From Dehalococcoidia bacterium (lineage in GTDB: Bacteria; Chloroflexota; Dehalococcoidia; Tepidiformales; Tepidiformaceae), in NCBI GenBank assembly GCA_020847985.1, contig JADLBC010000054.1, positions 1 to 64,000 of the forward strand: 64,000 nt of DNA. The letters are read 5' to 3'. Below the pieces are notes generated by a model. It made no database searches. It was given only the letters and a program-made list of their open reading frames with translations, and had not been told where the DNA came from. The position numbers and the translations under genes are program-made. Positions 45,803 to 54,779 of this stretch are shown here, one piece after another; the first letter of the stretch is position 1, and every line of letters begins with the position of its first letter.

Positions 45803-47632
45803 CTAGTTGAGTTTGACAAGGGAGCCCTTCACCTGGGTGATCGCGGAGCTCTCGACGGTCACGGGGCCCTGGCCTTTCAGATCGACGGTGCTGTTCGCTT
45901 TCAAGGCGAGCGCCGCGGAGCTTTCGACGGTGACGCCGGTGCCCTTGATATCGAAGGTACTGGTGGCCTCCTCCTTGATCGTGGCGTTGGCTTTGGTGGC
46001 GATGTCCTTGCCCGTGATGTTGATCGTCTCGGTGGCGGTGATGTCGATGTTCTTCGCCTTGAGGATGATCTTGTCCTCGGCCTCGACGGTGATGGTCTTG
46101 CTCGCGGTATCGATGAGCACCTTGTTCTTCGTGCTCTTGTCGATGATGTGGATGGCTTCTTCGCCTGACTTGTCCTTGAGCAGAATGGTGTGGCCGGCGC
46201 GCGTCTTGAGGATGCGCTGCTCGACGTTGCCGCCGTCCACCGCATCGGCATGGGCCAGCGGGGGCGCATCGGCGCCGTTCCAGAGCGCGCCGACAACGAT
46301 CGGCTGGTTCAGATCACCGTGTTCGAAGACGACAAGGACCTCGTCGTTCACTTCGGGAAGGATCATGAGGCCGCGGCCGTTGCCCGCCATGGGCGAGGCG
46401 ATGCGAACCCAGCCGGTCTCCAGCGAGTCATTGAGCCAGGGGTACTTGAGCTTCACCCGGCCGAGGTCCTCTTCGTCATTGTTGTTGGTGACAAGCGCGA
46501 TTGCGGCATGCCGTTCCGTGGTCGTGCCGGTGCGAACACCGGCGCCCGTGCTGAGAAGGCTGGCAATGGTGTCCGAACTCTGTCCGGCGACGCGCAGTTC
46601 GGTACGGTAGCCATCGGCATCGTACCGATGAATCGCCTGGGTCACGAAGTAGTTGCCGTTGAAGCGGGAACCGGCACCGGCGAATTCGACCAGGGTACCT
46701 GCCTTGATGCCAGTATTCCCATTAACGAGGGCCTCGGCCTGGACGTCGGCGGCGCCGGCCTCGGCCCTCGCGGCCTTCGCCATGTCCTCGGCCTCCGCCT
46801 GGGTGGCCACGGACAGGCCGGTGAAGGTCCACTTCGCGCTGCTGAAGGCGGCCGCCCCAAGGGCGAATCCATCCTGGGTGCCGGCAGTGGTGGTTCGCGG
46901 CGTGGACGCGTTCGTGCCCACGATCGCCGTCTTGTTCAGCGGATCCCAACCCCGGACCGTGACCTCGTTGAATGCGGCCTCGCCCGTAATCCGCGGCCGG
47001 AATTCGAACACATTGTCGATGAGCTTGAGCGTGGCGACCGGGGACGCGCTGAGCAGGTTCGCGAGGCTCTTCACGATCAGCTTCCCGGCGGCGCCGCGCA
47101 CCACGTGTCCGACGCGCCGGGCGCGCGTACAGAGGAATTCCCAGTCGGTCATGTTGTCCTGGAAAACGACCTCGTGCACTACCGTCGTGGACGTCGCTTC
47201 GACAGCAAGGCCGCTGGCGCCGCCAATCCGCCCGAAGAGGTCGCTATCGGAAACCTGCTGAAAGACCGCCGTCTTCTTGCCACGATGCAGACGATGCGTC
47301 TTGTCGTAACCACGAATGACAAGCGTACTCGTACCGCGGTAGGGAATCATCGGCTCGATTGAGGTGATCTCGCCCTTAATCAGTTCACCCGTTGTGAGCG
47401 TCGATCCTGTATGGGAACGTGTTGCGAACGTAATCTCTACTGCCTTCCCAATGGCAAATTGAGTATCGTTCGCGTAATCCAGGTTCGCATCATAGAGCTC
47501 GATGCGAAACATGGAAGGAAGATAGAGCGCGTCCTCAACCTCAACCGATAGGAGGTTGTCCATCAGGTCGGAAGCAAAGTCTCTTCCCTCAAGTTTTATC
47601 GTCACAAAGGAGAGTTGGAGTTCCCCGGACAT
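45803..47632 (-). CDS. VgrG-like spike protein
   Basis: This 609-aa central spike of the contractile system has a gp27-like N-terminal hub (about 1-370). An OB-fold gp5-like domain follows (about 385-470; RVKLKYPWLND to PIVVGALWNG, with PEVNDEVLVVFEHGD). The C-terminal beta-helical needle (about 480-609) has repeated strands such as KTITVEAEDKIILKAKNIDI. No C-terminal toxin extension and no separate PAAR gene are seen. The 5' third of the gene has visibly lower GC than its neighbours. The start overlaps the LysM gene by 1 nt. Confidence 0.92.
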   Translation of the reverse strand: MSGELQLSFVTIKLEGRDFASDLMDNLLSVEVEDALYLPSMFRIELYDANLDYANDTQFAIGKAVEITFATRSHTGSTLTTGELIKGEITSIEPMIPYRGTSTLVIRGYDKTHRLHRGKKTAVFQQVSDSDLFGRIGGASGLAVEATSTTVVHEVVFQDNMTDWEFLCTRARRVGHVVRGAAGKLIVKSLANLLSASPVATLKLIDNVFEFRPRITGEAAFNEVTVRGWDPLNKTAIVGTNASTPRTTTAGTQDGFALGAAAFSSAKWTFTGLSVATQAEAEDMAKAARAEAGAADVQAEALVNGNTGIKAGTLVEFAGAGSRFNGNYFVTQAIHRYDADGYRTELRVAGQSSDTIASLLSTGAGVRTGTTTERHAAIALVTNNNDEEDLGRVKLKYPWLNDSLETGWVRIASPMAGNGRGLMILPEVNDEVLVVFEHGDLNQPIVVGALWNGADAPPLAHADAVDGGNVEQRILKTRAGHTILLKDKSGEEAIHIIDKSTKNKVLIDTASKTITVEAEDKIILKAKNIDITATETINITGKDIATKANATIKEEATSTFDIKGTGVTVESSAALALKANSTVDLKGQGPVTVESSAITQVKGSLVKLN

Positions 47633-48288
47633 CAGGCGGACTCCAGCGGCGGCAACGTAAGAATCATGCCAGGGCGGATGCCGAGCGGATTATCGATGCG
47701 GTTCGCCTTTGCGATATGCCGCCAGTGGCGCGATTCGCCGTATTCCTTCGCGGCGATGATATCGAGGGTTTCGCGCTCGACCACAACGTGTGTCTTGTGA
47801 CCGGCGACGCCGCCAGATGTCGGGTTCTGGGCCGCGAGTTGTGACGCATCCTCGGCCTGCTTGAGGGAGAGGTCGACCGTGGCGCGAGTCGGTGTTCCAT
47901 CAGCCATGAAAAGGTCGAACTTCGCCGAGATGCTCGTGACGACAGCCTTGAACGACCACGACTGGCCCCAGCGAAATTCGCACATTGGTGGGCGCGATTT
48001 GCCGGTGTTCGCATCGGCCTGGTCGGGATTGACCATGGCGAGTTTCCACAGTGGATCGACATACGCGGTGCGCACGTCCTGGCCCTTCATGTGGGTATCG
48101 AAGAAGAGTTGCATCCGCAATTCGGCGGGGCTGCCGCCGGTGAATTCGAGCCCCGTCGTGTTCTCGCCGCCCGAGATCTTCTCGGCCCAGTTGTTGGACT
48201 TGGAGAAGCTGTACTCGGAGGGATTGAACATGACCTCGATCGAGGCATTGGTATCGAGATTGGTGAACTTGGCCTTGACGAGCGTCAC
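47632..48288 (-). CDS. LysM-domain tube/baseplate adaptor (Afp7-like)
   Basis: This 218-aa protein has an N-terminal domain typical of CIS tube-associated proteins (VKAKFTNLDTNASIEVMFNPSEYSFSKSNNWAEK, ELRMQLFFDTH). A C-terminal LysM-like module lies at about 165-215 (HVVVERETLDIIAAKEYGESRHWRHIAKANRIDNPLGIRPGMILTLP). Homologues connect the inner tube to the spike. The gene lies 22 bp after the giant protein gene and its stop overlaps the spike start. Confidence 0.9.
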   Translation of the reverse strand: MTLVKAKFTNLDTNASIEVMFNPSEYSFSKSNNWAEKISGGENTTGLEFTGGSPAELRMQLFFDTHMKGQDVRTAYVDPLWKLAMVNPDQADANTGKSRPPMCEFRWGQSWSFKAVVTSISAKFDLFMADGTPTRATVDLSLKQAEDASQLAAQNPTSGGVAGHKTHVVVERETLDIIAAKEYGESRHWRHIAKANRIDNPLGIRPGMILTLPPLESA

Positions 48289-48310
48289 GGCGTCACTCCC
48301 TTCGCGGGCA

Positions 48311-51300
48311 TCACACCCACCCCCGTTCGCGTTCGCGTTCGACCCTCAGGCGGCGGCGAAGGTCCTGCCAGAGGCGATCCGCGAGCTTGTCGAGTTCGCG
48401 GGGGAGTTCGGGCGCCCCCCAATCGAAGCCGGTGGCGAGGACCTTCGTGGAGTCGCTGGCGCCGCTGCCGCTCTCGACGATTCTGCCCACGGCCTCGGAT
48501 GAATCTGGTTCGCGCTGCACCTGCGCCTGCGCCGGCTGGGCCGTGGCCGCGGGCGCAAGCGGCATCTCGGCGGATGTGAGGCGAGGAAAGGCGAGCACCG
48601 GCCCGCGCGCGGCGTGCTCGAACGAACGGTGCACCGGGGCCGCTGGAGCGGTCGCGAGCGAGAGCGGCGCCGGCCCCGCCGTGGGAGCAGCCTCGACGCG
48701 CGCCATCGCGCGGGCGACCTGGCGGGCGGGGGCAACCAATGGCGGCGGTGTCGCCGCTTCGGCGAACGGCAAGGCAGGCGTGGGTGCTCCGTTCGCGGTC
48801 GCGCGCGCCACGGCGCGGTGCGCGAAGCTCCGCGATGGTGCCGGCCCGAGCGAAAGCGGCGCGGGCTCGCGCGCGATGGCAGTGGCCGCGGTCGCCTGCG
48901 TCGGCATCGCGACCGGTGCCGTCGCCGGGCCCGGGAGCGATGTCAGGTCGAGTGAAGCAGGCGCCAGCGGCGTCGCGGGGAAGGTGCCGGAGAGCGCCTC
49001 GGTCGCCGCGCGCCGCCGAAGCTGCAGCGCCGGGCTTGCTGGCGGCTGCGAACGGGACACCGGCGACGGGGGCGATGCTGGTAGCGGTAAGGCCGGCATG
49101 CCGGCGTCAGTCGCCGCGGGGGTGTCGTCCGCGAGTCGCGCGCTGGACATCGCCGTCGCGTTCGCCGCCGGTCCAGCCGTCGCGGGCGGCGCCATCGGGA
49201 GTCCAGGCGATGCCACGCTCGCCGCGGGGGTATCAACCACGCGGGCAATCGACGGCGCAGACACGATGGTGGCACCTGCGGCCCGCGGTTCGCCGCCTGG
49301 GGTCGCGAGTGGGAGGGTCACGGCGTCCGGCAGGCTGGGCTCAGTCGCGAGAACAGGCTCGACCGCGGTCCGTGCGACCGCCGCGGCGGGCGTGACCGCG
49401 CTCGAGGCACCGCCATCGGGGCCAACGTGGGGAGCCGTTGCCAGGGGAAGGGAACCGGTGTCCGAGATCGGCGCAGAATCGCCCCGCGCAGGTTCGACCG
49501 CGGCCACCGTCCGCGCGACAGGCGGGGACGGCGCGGTCACCGGGGAGACCGGCGTGGACGAGGAAACGGCACCACTGGCCATGCCGGCACCGGGAACATC
49601 GTGCGCGATGCCGGCACCGCGAGCATCGTTCGCGCGACCGGCCTGGGGCGAAGATGCGAGCGGTAGCGACGCGGGCGCAGGAGCGCCGGAGGGCGATACA
49701 GGCGAACCCGCGGCCAGGCCCGGGTCCGCGGCGCGCGCGATGGCCGGCGGCGAACCTGGCGACGACCCGCCGGGCGCGGAGCCTGCCGTCGCCGGGGCGG
49801 ACGGTGCCACCGCCTCCGGGTGCGCGACCGTCGCGAGAGGAAGCGGCATCCCGGGCGTTGCCCCCGGCAGGCTGGCTGACGGCGCGGCGATTGCCGGTGC
49901 CGGCGCTCCCGCCACAGAGGCGTTCTCGATCGATGGCGGCGACGCCGGAGTCCGTGCGATGGGCGGGAGCGCAGCGGGCGCAGCAGGCGATCCCGTGCCG
50001 CCGCGCGGAGCGGGTTCGGACGACGGCTCCGGCGAGATGGCGCGGGCGACCGGTGCGGGCCCATTCGTGTGCGCCGGTGCGAGCGGGAGCGCGGGTGATT
50101 CGGTCCCGAGCGCGGCGGACACCGGTACGGGTCCGTTCGCGAGCGCGGGCGGCGAGCCGGCATCAGCCGCCGCGGCATCCGTTACCGCCAGGGCCAGCGG
50201 CAGCGGTGTGATTTCGCCCGGCACGTCCGCGACGCGCGCAATGGCAGCCGGGAGCGGCGACGGCGACGCCTCCCGCCCCGGGACATCCGTCGTTCCCGCG
50301 ATACCCGGTAGCGCCGGGGAGTCTGTTGGTGACACATCGCCGTCCGCGGCGCTGCGGGCGATGGGAGACGTGCCGGCGTTCGCGGGCACGGCCGCGCTCG
50401 CGAGCCCTGGAGGGGTCGCGCTTATGTTCGGCGCCGAAGTGCTCCCGGCTCGCGTCGGTGTGCTCGCGGGGGCAGCCGCCGACGGCGCCGGGCCGGTCGC
50501 CGCGGTGCGCGCGAGCGGCATGCCGGGTGCCGGCGGGCCGCCCAACGGCAGTGACGAGGGCGCGGTGCCGGCGCCACCGGCTGTCGCGGCCGGAGCCACG
50601 GCGCGCGCGACCGTCGCCGGCGCCGGGTTGGGGGCCCCACCACGATCGCCTCGTGCGCTGGACTCGGGGAGCGTCAACGAGGAACCGCCGGTGCCCCCGG
50701 GGTGAGCCGGGCCAGCCTCGGCCGGGGAGCGTCGAATGCCGGGAATCCCGGGAGCCGCGGCCGGACCCGGCGGATTCGCCGCCAGGTTCGTCGAGCCGGA
50801 TGAAGGGGCCCGCGGCGTCACCGCGAGCGGCGTTACCGCGAGCGGCGTTGCGCCGGGCAGCGGCGCCGGGGGAGTCGTTGTAGCAAGCGGTCCCGATGCC
50901 TGGGCGGACGCACCCGGCGCGAGCGGGAGGTCGAGCGGTCCGGTCGCGGTTTCTGGCACGTCCGCGACCGCGGGGATGCGCGCGATGGTGGCGAGGGCAT
51001 CCGGCGCGTTCGCAGCGGCTTCGGATGCTGCGCCCGTGACCTCACCCGCGTCCGGGAGCCGTTCGACGGTGCCGCTAATCGGTACGCCCGGTGCGATTGC
51101 CAGAGCCGCCGGCGCGCCGGGCGCGGTCGTGGTGCCCGAGGTCGCGGACGGCGCGATGGGCACTTCGCCCGCGGGAACGGAAGGGGCCGCCGGGGAACGC
51201 GCGGCGGTGTTGGCGGCCTGGCCGGCATCGGATGCGGCGGTCGCAGGCCGCGCGCCGGCCGACGGCGGTTCGCCCGCGACGCGCACCGGCGGCGACGACG

Positions 51301-53254
51301 CGGTGCCGTCAGCGGTGCGCGCGATGGGTGGCGATGCCGGCGTGGCGAGCGGAAGCGCGGCTTCGGTGCCCGGCCCGGCACCGGTCGCTGCCGGTGAAGC
51401 CGTCGCGCGCTGAACGCCCGCGGACGGAGTCGCCGAGGCTGCTTTCGGTTGCGATGGGGAAGGCGCCGGTGGAGCGTCACCGGGGCTGACGGTGCGCGCC
51501 AGCGGCGGAGGCGTGGCAGCGGTGACGCCGGTGGGGCCCGCCGCGGGAGACGTCGATGGGCCGGTCGCCGAGGCTGCTTTCGGTTGCGATGGGGAAGGCG
51601 CCAGTGGAGCGTCACCGGCGCTGACGGTGCGCGCCAGCGGCGGAGGCGCGGCGGCGGTGACGCCGGTGGGGCTCGCCGCGGGAGACGTCGATGGGCCGGT
51701 GGCATTCGGCGCCACGCCCGGGGCGGCGTCCGGGAGCGCCGGGGTACGTGCGACTGCCGGGGCCGGGGTCACGGTTGGCCCGGACGCGGGCGCGCTCGAC
51801 GGCGACTCCGCGGGCTGCGCGAGCGGAAGCGCGAGCGGCTCCGGCGCCTGGCCATGGGTGGCATCGTCGGCAATGGCGCGCGCAATGTCCTGTCGCATCG
51901 CCGGCTCCTCCTGCGGGACCGCGGGAGCCGGGGAGGGCGAGTCGGGCATGGTCGAACGCGCGATGGGGCCATCGGCCGCGGAGCCGCTGCCCGGGGTGGG
52001 TGCAGGCGGTGGCGGCACGGCGGGGTTCCCGCCGGTGATGTCGTCTTCGCCGGGAGTGTGATCCCTTCTGGTCGGTCCTGGACTCGCGAGCGACCGCGCG
52101 ATCGGCGCGCCAGGCGGGTTCGCGGGCACCAGCGGCGTGGGGACGGGTGCCGCGCTCGATGCGGCGCCGCCACCCGCGACCGCGGCCGCTGGAGTCACCG
52201 GTGCGTTCGAAGGGGTGGGATTCTCCACCATTCGCCGGGCCGCCGGGGGCGGCGGCGATGGGTCGGGTGCGTCCCGCAGGGAGTCGGTGTTCACGTACTG
52301 CACGGCGTCACGGAGCCGCCGCGTGCGGCCCGTCGCGAGCGGCGGTGGCGCCGACGAGAACGAGGCGCCCGACGCGGGCGGCGGCGGAGCCGGAGCCGTC
52401 GGGGAAGCCGGGGTGCGCTGCACGGAGCTCTGTGCCGGCCGCGATGGAGATGCCGCCGGTGCGGGCGGTGATGCCGGCGACGCCGCCGCTTCGGGCGCGC
52501 CCTCGGACCAGCGCCGGACGGGGGCCACCGGCCCGGCCTGGGCGACGCGTTCGGCGCGGGTGAGCGGCTGCTCGATGCCACCCTGCTCGCGTGCGCGTTC
52601 GAGCCACACGGGCGGCCGGGCACTGTCCGCCGCGCCGGCGCCGGCGGACATCCGCTCGAACATCTGCTGAAGGGGATCCATGTCGCTGGCGGCCGATCGC
52701 TGGGCGCGCGGCCCGAGCGGCGAGCCTTCGGCCGATGCCCCGCTGATGATCGAGCCCGGGTCGGAGTAGCTCATCAGCGAGGGCAGCGATCCGATGAACT
52801 CGTCGTCCGCCTCCATCTCGTCGCCTTCGCCCCAGTGGCCGATGACGTCGTCGGCGAGCGGCGTCTGGGCGATGCGGCTGGCCATCGAGAGGTTCTCGGC
52901 GGCGGTCACGGCCGTCGTGCCGAAGCCGGCATTCGGCCCCAACACCGGCGACGCTGCATTTCGCATGAGGCGGGCGGCGAGGTCGTGCTGGAACGAGCGC
53001 GATTCCGGGTCGTCGCCGGCCGAAACGGTGGGTGATGCGGCGAACCGGGCCACTGCGCGCGCGGGGGCCGGTCGCACGGGGGCCTCAGCGGGTGCCGCGG
53101 CCGGCGGGGCAGTCTCCATGGGCGCGGATGTGACCGCCTCGGGTTCGGGTTCGACCGTGCGGGCGATGGCCGGCGGCGCGGCCGGCATCACCGGCGGCGG
53201 CGCCATGGCCGGCTCCCCGGCGGGTCCGCGGCGGCGAAACGGCCAGCGCGCCAC
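48311..53254 (-). CDS. giant Ala/Pro-rich low-complexity protein inside the injection-system operon
   Basis: This 1,647-aa protein has a basic N-terminus (MARWPFRRRG). A part that looks ordered lies at about 80-250 (FQHDLAARLMRNAASP, MEADDEFIGSLPSLMSYSD, MDPLQQMFERMSAG). About 1,300 residues of Ala, Pro, Ser, Thr and Gly sequence follow. In that stretch two short motifs recur in alternation: [IVL]AR[TSA] (over 20 copies) and LPLA (about nine exact copies, plus variants). The last 45 residues form a charged amphipathic helix (ELDKLADRLWQDLRRRLRVE). The uninterrupted frame across 4.9 kb, tight spacing to tube 2 (1 nt) and LysM (22 nt), and ordered ends argue that it is real. Function is unknown; scaffold, chaperone or ruler are possible. 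The opposite strand also stays open but is an artefact of the GCC/GGC-rich code. Confidence 0.8.
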   Translation of the reverse strand: MARWPFRRRGPAGEPAMAPPPVMPAAPPAIARTVEPEPEAVTSAPMETAPPAAAPAEAPVRPAPARAVARFAASPTVSAGDDPESRSFQHDLAARLMRNAASPVLGPNAGFGTTAVTAAENLSMASRIAQTPLADDVIGHWGEGDEMEADDEFIGSLPSLMSYSDPGSIISGASAEGSPLGPRAQRSAASDMDPLQQMFERMSAGAGAADSARPPVWLERAREQGGIEQPLTRAERVAQAGPVAPVRRWSEGAPEAAASPASPPAPAASPSRPAQSSVQRTPASPTAPAPPPPASGASFSSAPPPLATGRTRRLRDAVQYVNTDSLRDAPDPSPPPPAARRMVENPTPSNAPVTPAAAVAGGGAASSAAPVPTPLVPANPPGAPIARSLASPGPTRRDHTPGEDDITGGNPAVPPPPAPTPGSGSAADGPIARSTMPDSPSPAPAVPQEEPAMRQDIARAIADDATHGQAPEPLALPLAQPAESPSSAPASGPTVTPAPAVARTPALPDAAPGVAPNATGPSTSPAASPTGVTAAAPPPLARTVSAGDAPLAPSPSQPKAASATGPSTSPAAGPTGVTAATPPPLARTVSPGDAPPAPSPSQPKAASATPSAGVQRATASPAATGAGPGTEAALPLATPASPPIARTADGTASSPPVRVAGEPPSAGARPATAASDAGQAANTAARSPAAPSVPAGEVPIAPSATSGTTTAPGAPAALAIAPGVPISGTVERLPDAGEVTGAASEAAANAPDALATIARIPAVADVPETATGPLDLPLAPGASAQASGPLATTTPPAPLPGATPLAVTPLAVTPRAPSSGSTNLAANPPGPAAAPGIPGIRRSPAEAGPAHPGGTGGSSLTLPESSARGDRGGAPNPAPATVARAVAPAATAGGAGTAPSSLPLGGPPAPGMPLARTAATGPAPSAAAPASTPTRAGSTSAPNISATPPGLASAAVPANAGTSPIARSAADGDVSPTDSPALPGIAGTTDVPGREASPSPLPAAIARVADVPGEITPLPLALAVTDAAAADAGSPPALANGPVPVSAALGTESPALPLAPAHTNGPAPVARAISPEPSSEPAPRGGTGSPAAPAALPPIARTPASPPSIENASVAGAPAPAIAAPSASLPGATPGMPLPLATVAHPEAVAPSAPATAGSAPGGSSPGSPPAIARAADPGLAAGSPVSPSGAPAPASLPLASSPQAGRANDARGAGIAHDVPGAGMASGAVSSSTPVSPVTAPSPPVARTVAAVEPARGDSAPISDTGSLPLATAPHVGPDGGASSAVTPAAAVARTAVEPVLATEPSLPDAVTLPLATPGGEPRAAGATIVSAPSIARVVDTPAASVASPGLPMAPPATAGPAANATAMSSARLADDTPAATDAGMPALPLPASPPSPVSRSQPPASPALQLRRRAATEALSGTFPATPLAPASLDLTSLPGPATAPVAMPTQATAATAIAREPAPLSLGPAPSRSFAHRAVARATANGAPTPALPFAEAATPPPLVAPARQVARAMARVEAAPTAGPAPLSLATAPAAPVHRSFEHAARGPVLAFPRLTSAEMPLAPAATAQPAQAQVQREPDSSEAVGRIVESGSGASDSTKVLATGFDWGAPELPRELDKLADRLWQDLRRRLRVERERERGWV
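51432..51701 (-). repeat. two tandem 135-bp copies inside the giant protein gene
   Basis: Two almost identical units (51432-51566 and 51567-51701) encode 45 residues each, containing GPSTSPAASPTGVT, PPPLARTVS and APSPSQPKAAS. This indicates recent in-frame duplication within the low-complexity part. Confidence 0.85.
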
Positions 53255-53255
53255 C

Positions 53256-53699
53256 TTACTGCCTCACCACTTCGGCGTCGGCAAAGGCGATTTCGAAGCT
53301 CTCGATCAGCGCATCCGAGGACGACGCCACCAGCGACGGGGACGACCACTTCGTCGGAAACGCGCCGTGCAAGTTCCAGCGCAGCGCTTCGGTATGGTCG
53401 AGCTTATAAAGGACGACGGAGATGTTCTTCAGCTCGGTCGTCTTGTCGGCGGCGGTGTTGAAGCGGTTGTACCAGGCGTACAGCTCGGGGCCGTCGGCGA
53501 CGCCGCGCTTGAGCGTCAGGGGCGTGTAGCTGACGCGGCCGGGAAGGCGATGCGTGTAGCCGTTGAGGCCGCCTTCCTTGTATTCGAAGACGTCCGTCGA
53601 CATCTGGAGGCCCGACGATTCGGTGAAGCGCGCGGACTGGATGCCATCGATTTCGACGACGAACTGGTGTGAAACGAGCGGGTCGGCGGGTTCGGGCAC
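53256..53699 (-). CDS. tail tube protein 2 (T4 gp19-like)
   Basis: This 147-aa member of the phage tail-tube family (TIGR02241-like) starts PLVSHQFVVEIDGIQSARFTESSGLQMSTDVFEYKEGG, followed by the LTLKRGV strand and a WNLHGAFPTKWSSP motif near the end. It is related to, but distinct from, tube 1 upstream. In eCIS the divergent tube copy usually forms the baseplate-proximal ring (Afp5-like). Confidence 0.92.
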   Translation of the reverse strand: MPEPADPLVSHQFVVEIDGIQSARFTESSGLQMSTDVFEYKEGGLNGYTHRLPGRVSYTPLTLKRGVADGPELYAWYNRFNTAADKTTELKNISVVLYKLDHTEALRWNLHGAFPTKWSSPSLVASSSDALIESFEIAFADAEVVRQ

Positions 53700-53703
53700 G
53701 GCG

Positions 53704-53919
53704 CTACCTTCCTCCCTCGTTCAGCCGGCTGTTGATAGCGGCGACTTCGGCCACCCACTTCCGCCGTTCCGCGTGATCCATCTCGAGGATGGTGTCGGCG
53801 GGCCAATGGAAGTGGTAGGCGAGATAGGCTACCTCCTCGTAGACCCGGTCGAGGGGGTAGCCGGCTATCCCCCCAGGCTGGCGATATCGACCTCCACGTC
53901 GGTTCCACAGCCGGGACAC
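53704..53919 (-). CDS. small DUF6760-like injection-system protein
   Basis: A protein of 71 aa or fewer whose conserved part is VYEEVAYLAYHFHWPADTIL followed by MDHAERRKWVAEVAAIN. I associate this motif with a small protein common next to eCIS and phage tube genes. The only ordinary start in frame, ATG 53919, makes it overlap the end of the gp41-like gene by 55 nt. The first 20 residues (Arg/Gly-rich) look unconserved, so translation may start later from a non-canonical codon or by coupling. Confidence 0.65.
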   Translation of the reverse strand: MSRLWNRRGGRYRQPGGIAGYPLDRVYEEVAYLAYHFHWPADTILEMDHAERRKWVAEVAAINSRLNEGGR

Positions 53920-54233
53920 TGGGCGGTGACGATGGACGTGCCGCGTTCGTTGAGCTGGCGGTAGAGGCGCTGGAGATAGGCGAGGTCGCCGGTGAAGAGG
54001 CTTTCGATTTCGTGCGGGGTGACGACCTGCAGGCTCCCGAGCCGGGTGATGACACGGGAGAGCAGGATGATGACGAGGTAGGCCTGGTTCTGGCGGACGC
54101 GCGGGTCGCGCAGCGGTGCGATTTCGTCCATCGCGGTGGCGAGGCGCATGGAGCCTTCCCGGTGCACGTTGCCCTGGGAATCGACGTAACCGCGGGGGAG
54201 AACGAAATCGAACTCCGTCTGAAGAAGTGCCAT
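53865..54233 (-). CDS. gp41-like tail assembly protein with terminal zinc knuckle
   Basis: This 122-aa protein resembles the phage-tail assembly proteins (gp41/tail-chaperone-like) found between tube genes of eCIS. It starts ALLQTEFDFVLPRGYVDSQGNVHREGSMRLATAMDEIAPLRDPRV, followed by helices (QAYLVIILLSRVITRLG). A single CPGCG knuckle sits near the C-terminus, with no second CxxC pair, so zinc binding would need a partner or dimer. Its 3' end overlaps the DUF6760-like gene. Confidence 0.78.
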   Translation of the reverse strand: MALLQTEFDFVLPRGYVDSQGNVHREGSMRLATAMDEIAPLRDPRVRQNQAYLVIILLSRVITRLGSLQVVTPHEIESLFTGDLAYLQRLYRQLNERGTSIVTAQCPGCGTDVEVDIASLGG

Positions 54234-54249
54234 GGCGTTCCAGTGTGTT

Positions 54250-54282
54250 CAGCCGGGAGGCGGCGATGCTGCCTCCCGGCTG
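54250..54282 (-). terminator. strong hairpin between tube 1 and downstream tail genes
   Basis: A perfect 12-bp inverted repeat, CAGCCGGGAGGC and GCCTCCCGGCTG, surrounds a 9-nt loop. No U-tract follows. It may stabilise the 3' end of sheath/tube mRNA or partly stop transcription, lowering expression of later genes. Confidence 0.55.
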
Positions 54283-54309
54283 GATGAGGGTCGGCGCGGG
54301 GAGGCCGCG

Positions 54310-54753
54310 TTACTTTTCGCGGACGATCCCTTCGTGGACGATGGTCAGCTCCTCGGTGAGGACGCCGCTATCGCCGGCGGACATGTTGCCGAAGCTGTAC
54401 TTCGACGGCCAGCCGTTGACGAAGTTCCAGCGGGCGATCTCGGTGAACTTCACGTCGAAGGCGATGATCGAGCCGTTCTTACGGGCGCCTTTGATGTCGC
54501 CGTCCTCGACCATCTTGCGCCACGCGTTGCAGTCCAGGGCGTTGGTCACACCCCGCTTGAGCGTGATGTCGCCCCACTTGCTGCGGCCCGGGATCTTCAT
54601 GATCACGTCCTTGCCGTCGGGCGTGGTCACCTTGTGCTCGACGACTTCCTGCTCGCTGCCGATGCCGGAAATGTCGGTGAAGTAGCCGGAGATGATGCCC
54701 TGGACTTCGAGTGCGAACTGATACCCAATCAGGGGGTCGGTGCGGTCAGGCAT
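54310..54753 (-). CDS. tail tube protein 1 (main tube subunit)
   Basis: This 147-aa T4-gp19-like tube protein has DPLIGYQFALEVQGIISGYFTDISGIGSEQEVVEHKV, KIPGRSKWGDITLKRGVT and ARWNFVNGWPSKYSFGNMSAGDSGVLTEELTIVHEG. Position right after the sheath gene (26 bp) marks it as the major inner-tube subunit (Afp1-like). GGAGACAT precedes its ATG on the minus strand. Confidence 0.94.
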   Translation of the reverse strand: MPDRTDPLIGYQFALEVQGIISGYFTDISGIGSEQEVVEHKVTTPDGKDVIMKIPGRSKWGDITLKRGVTNALDCNAWRKMVEDGDIKGARKNGSIIAFDVKFTEIARWNFVNGWPSKYSFGNMSAGDSGVLTEELTIVHEGIVREK

Positions 54754-54779
54754 GGCTATGTCTCCTCAGGTTCCCTGGA

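Noticed and set aside
48387-50705. 772-codon plus-strand open frame opposite the giant protein gene
   Set aside because: Ala/Pro codons read as Gly/Ala/Ser on the other strand and rarely give stops. It has no folded ends and no operon context; the minus-strand frame is preferred.
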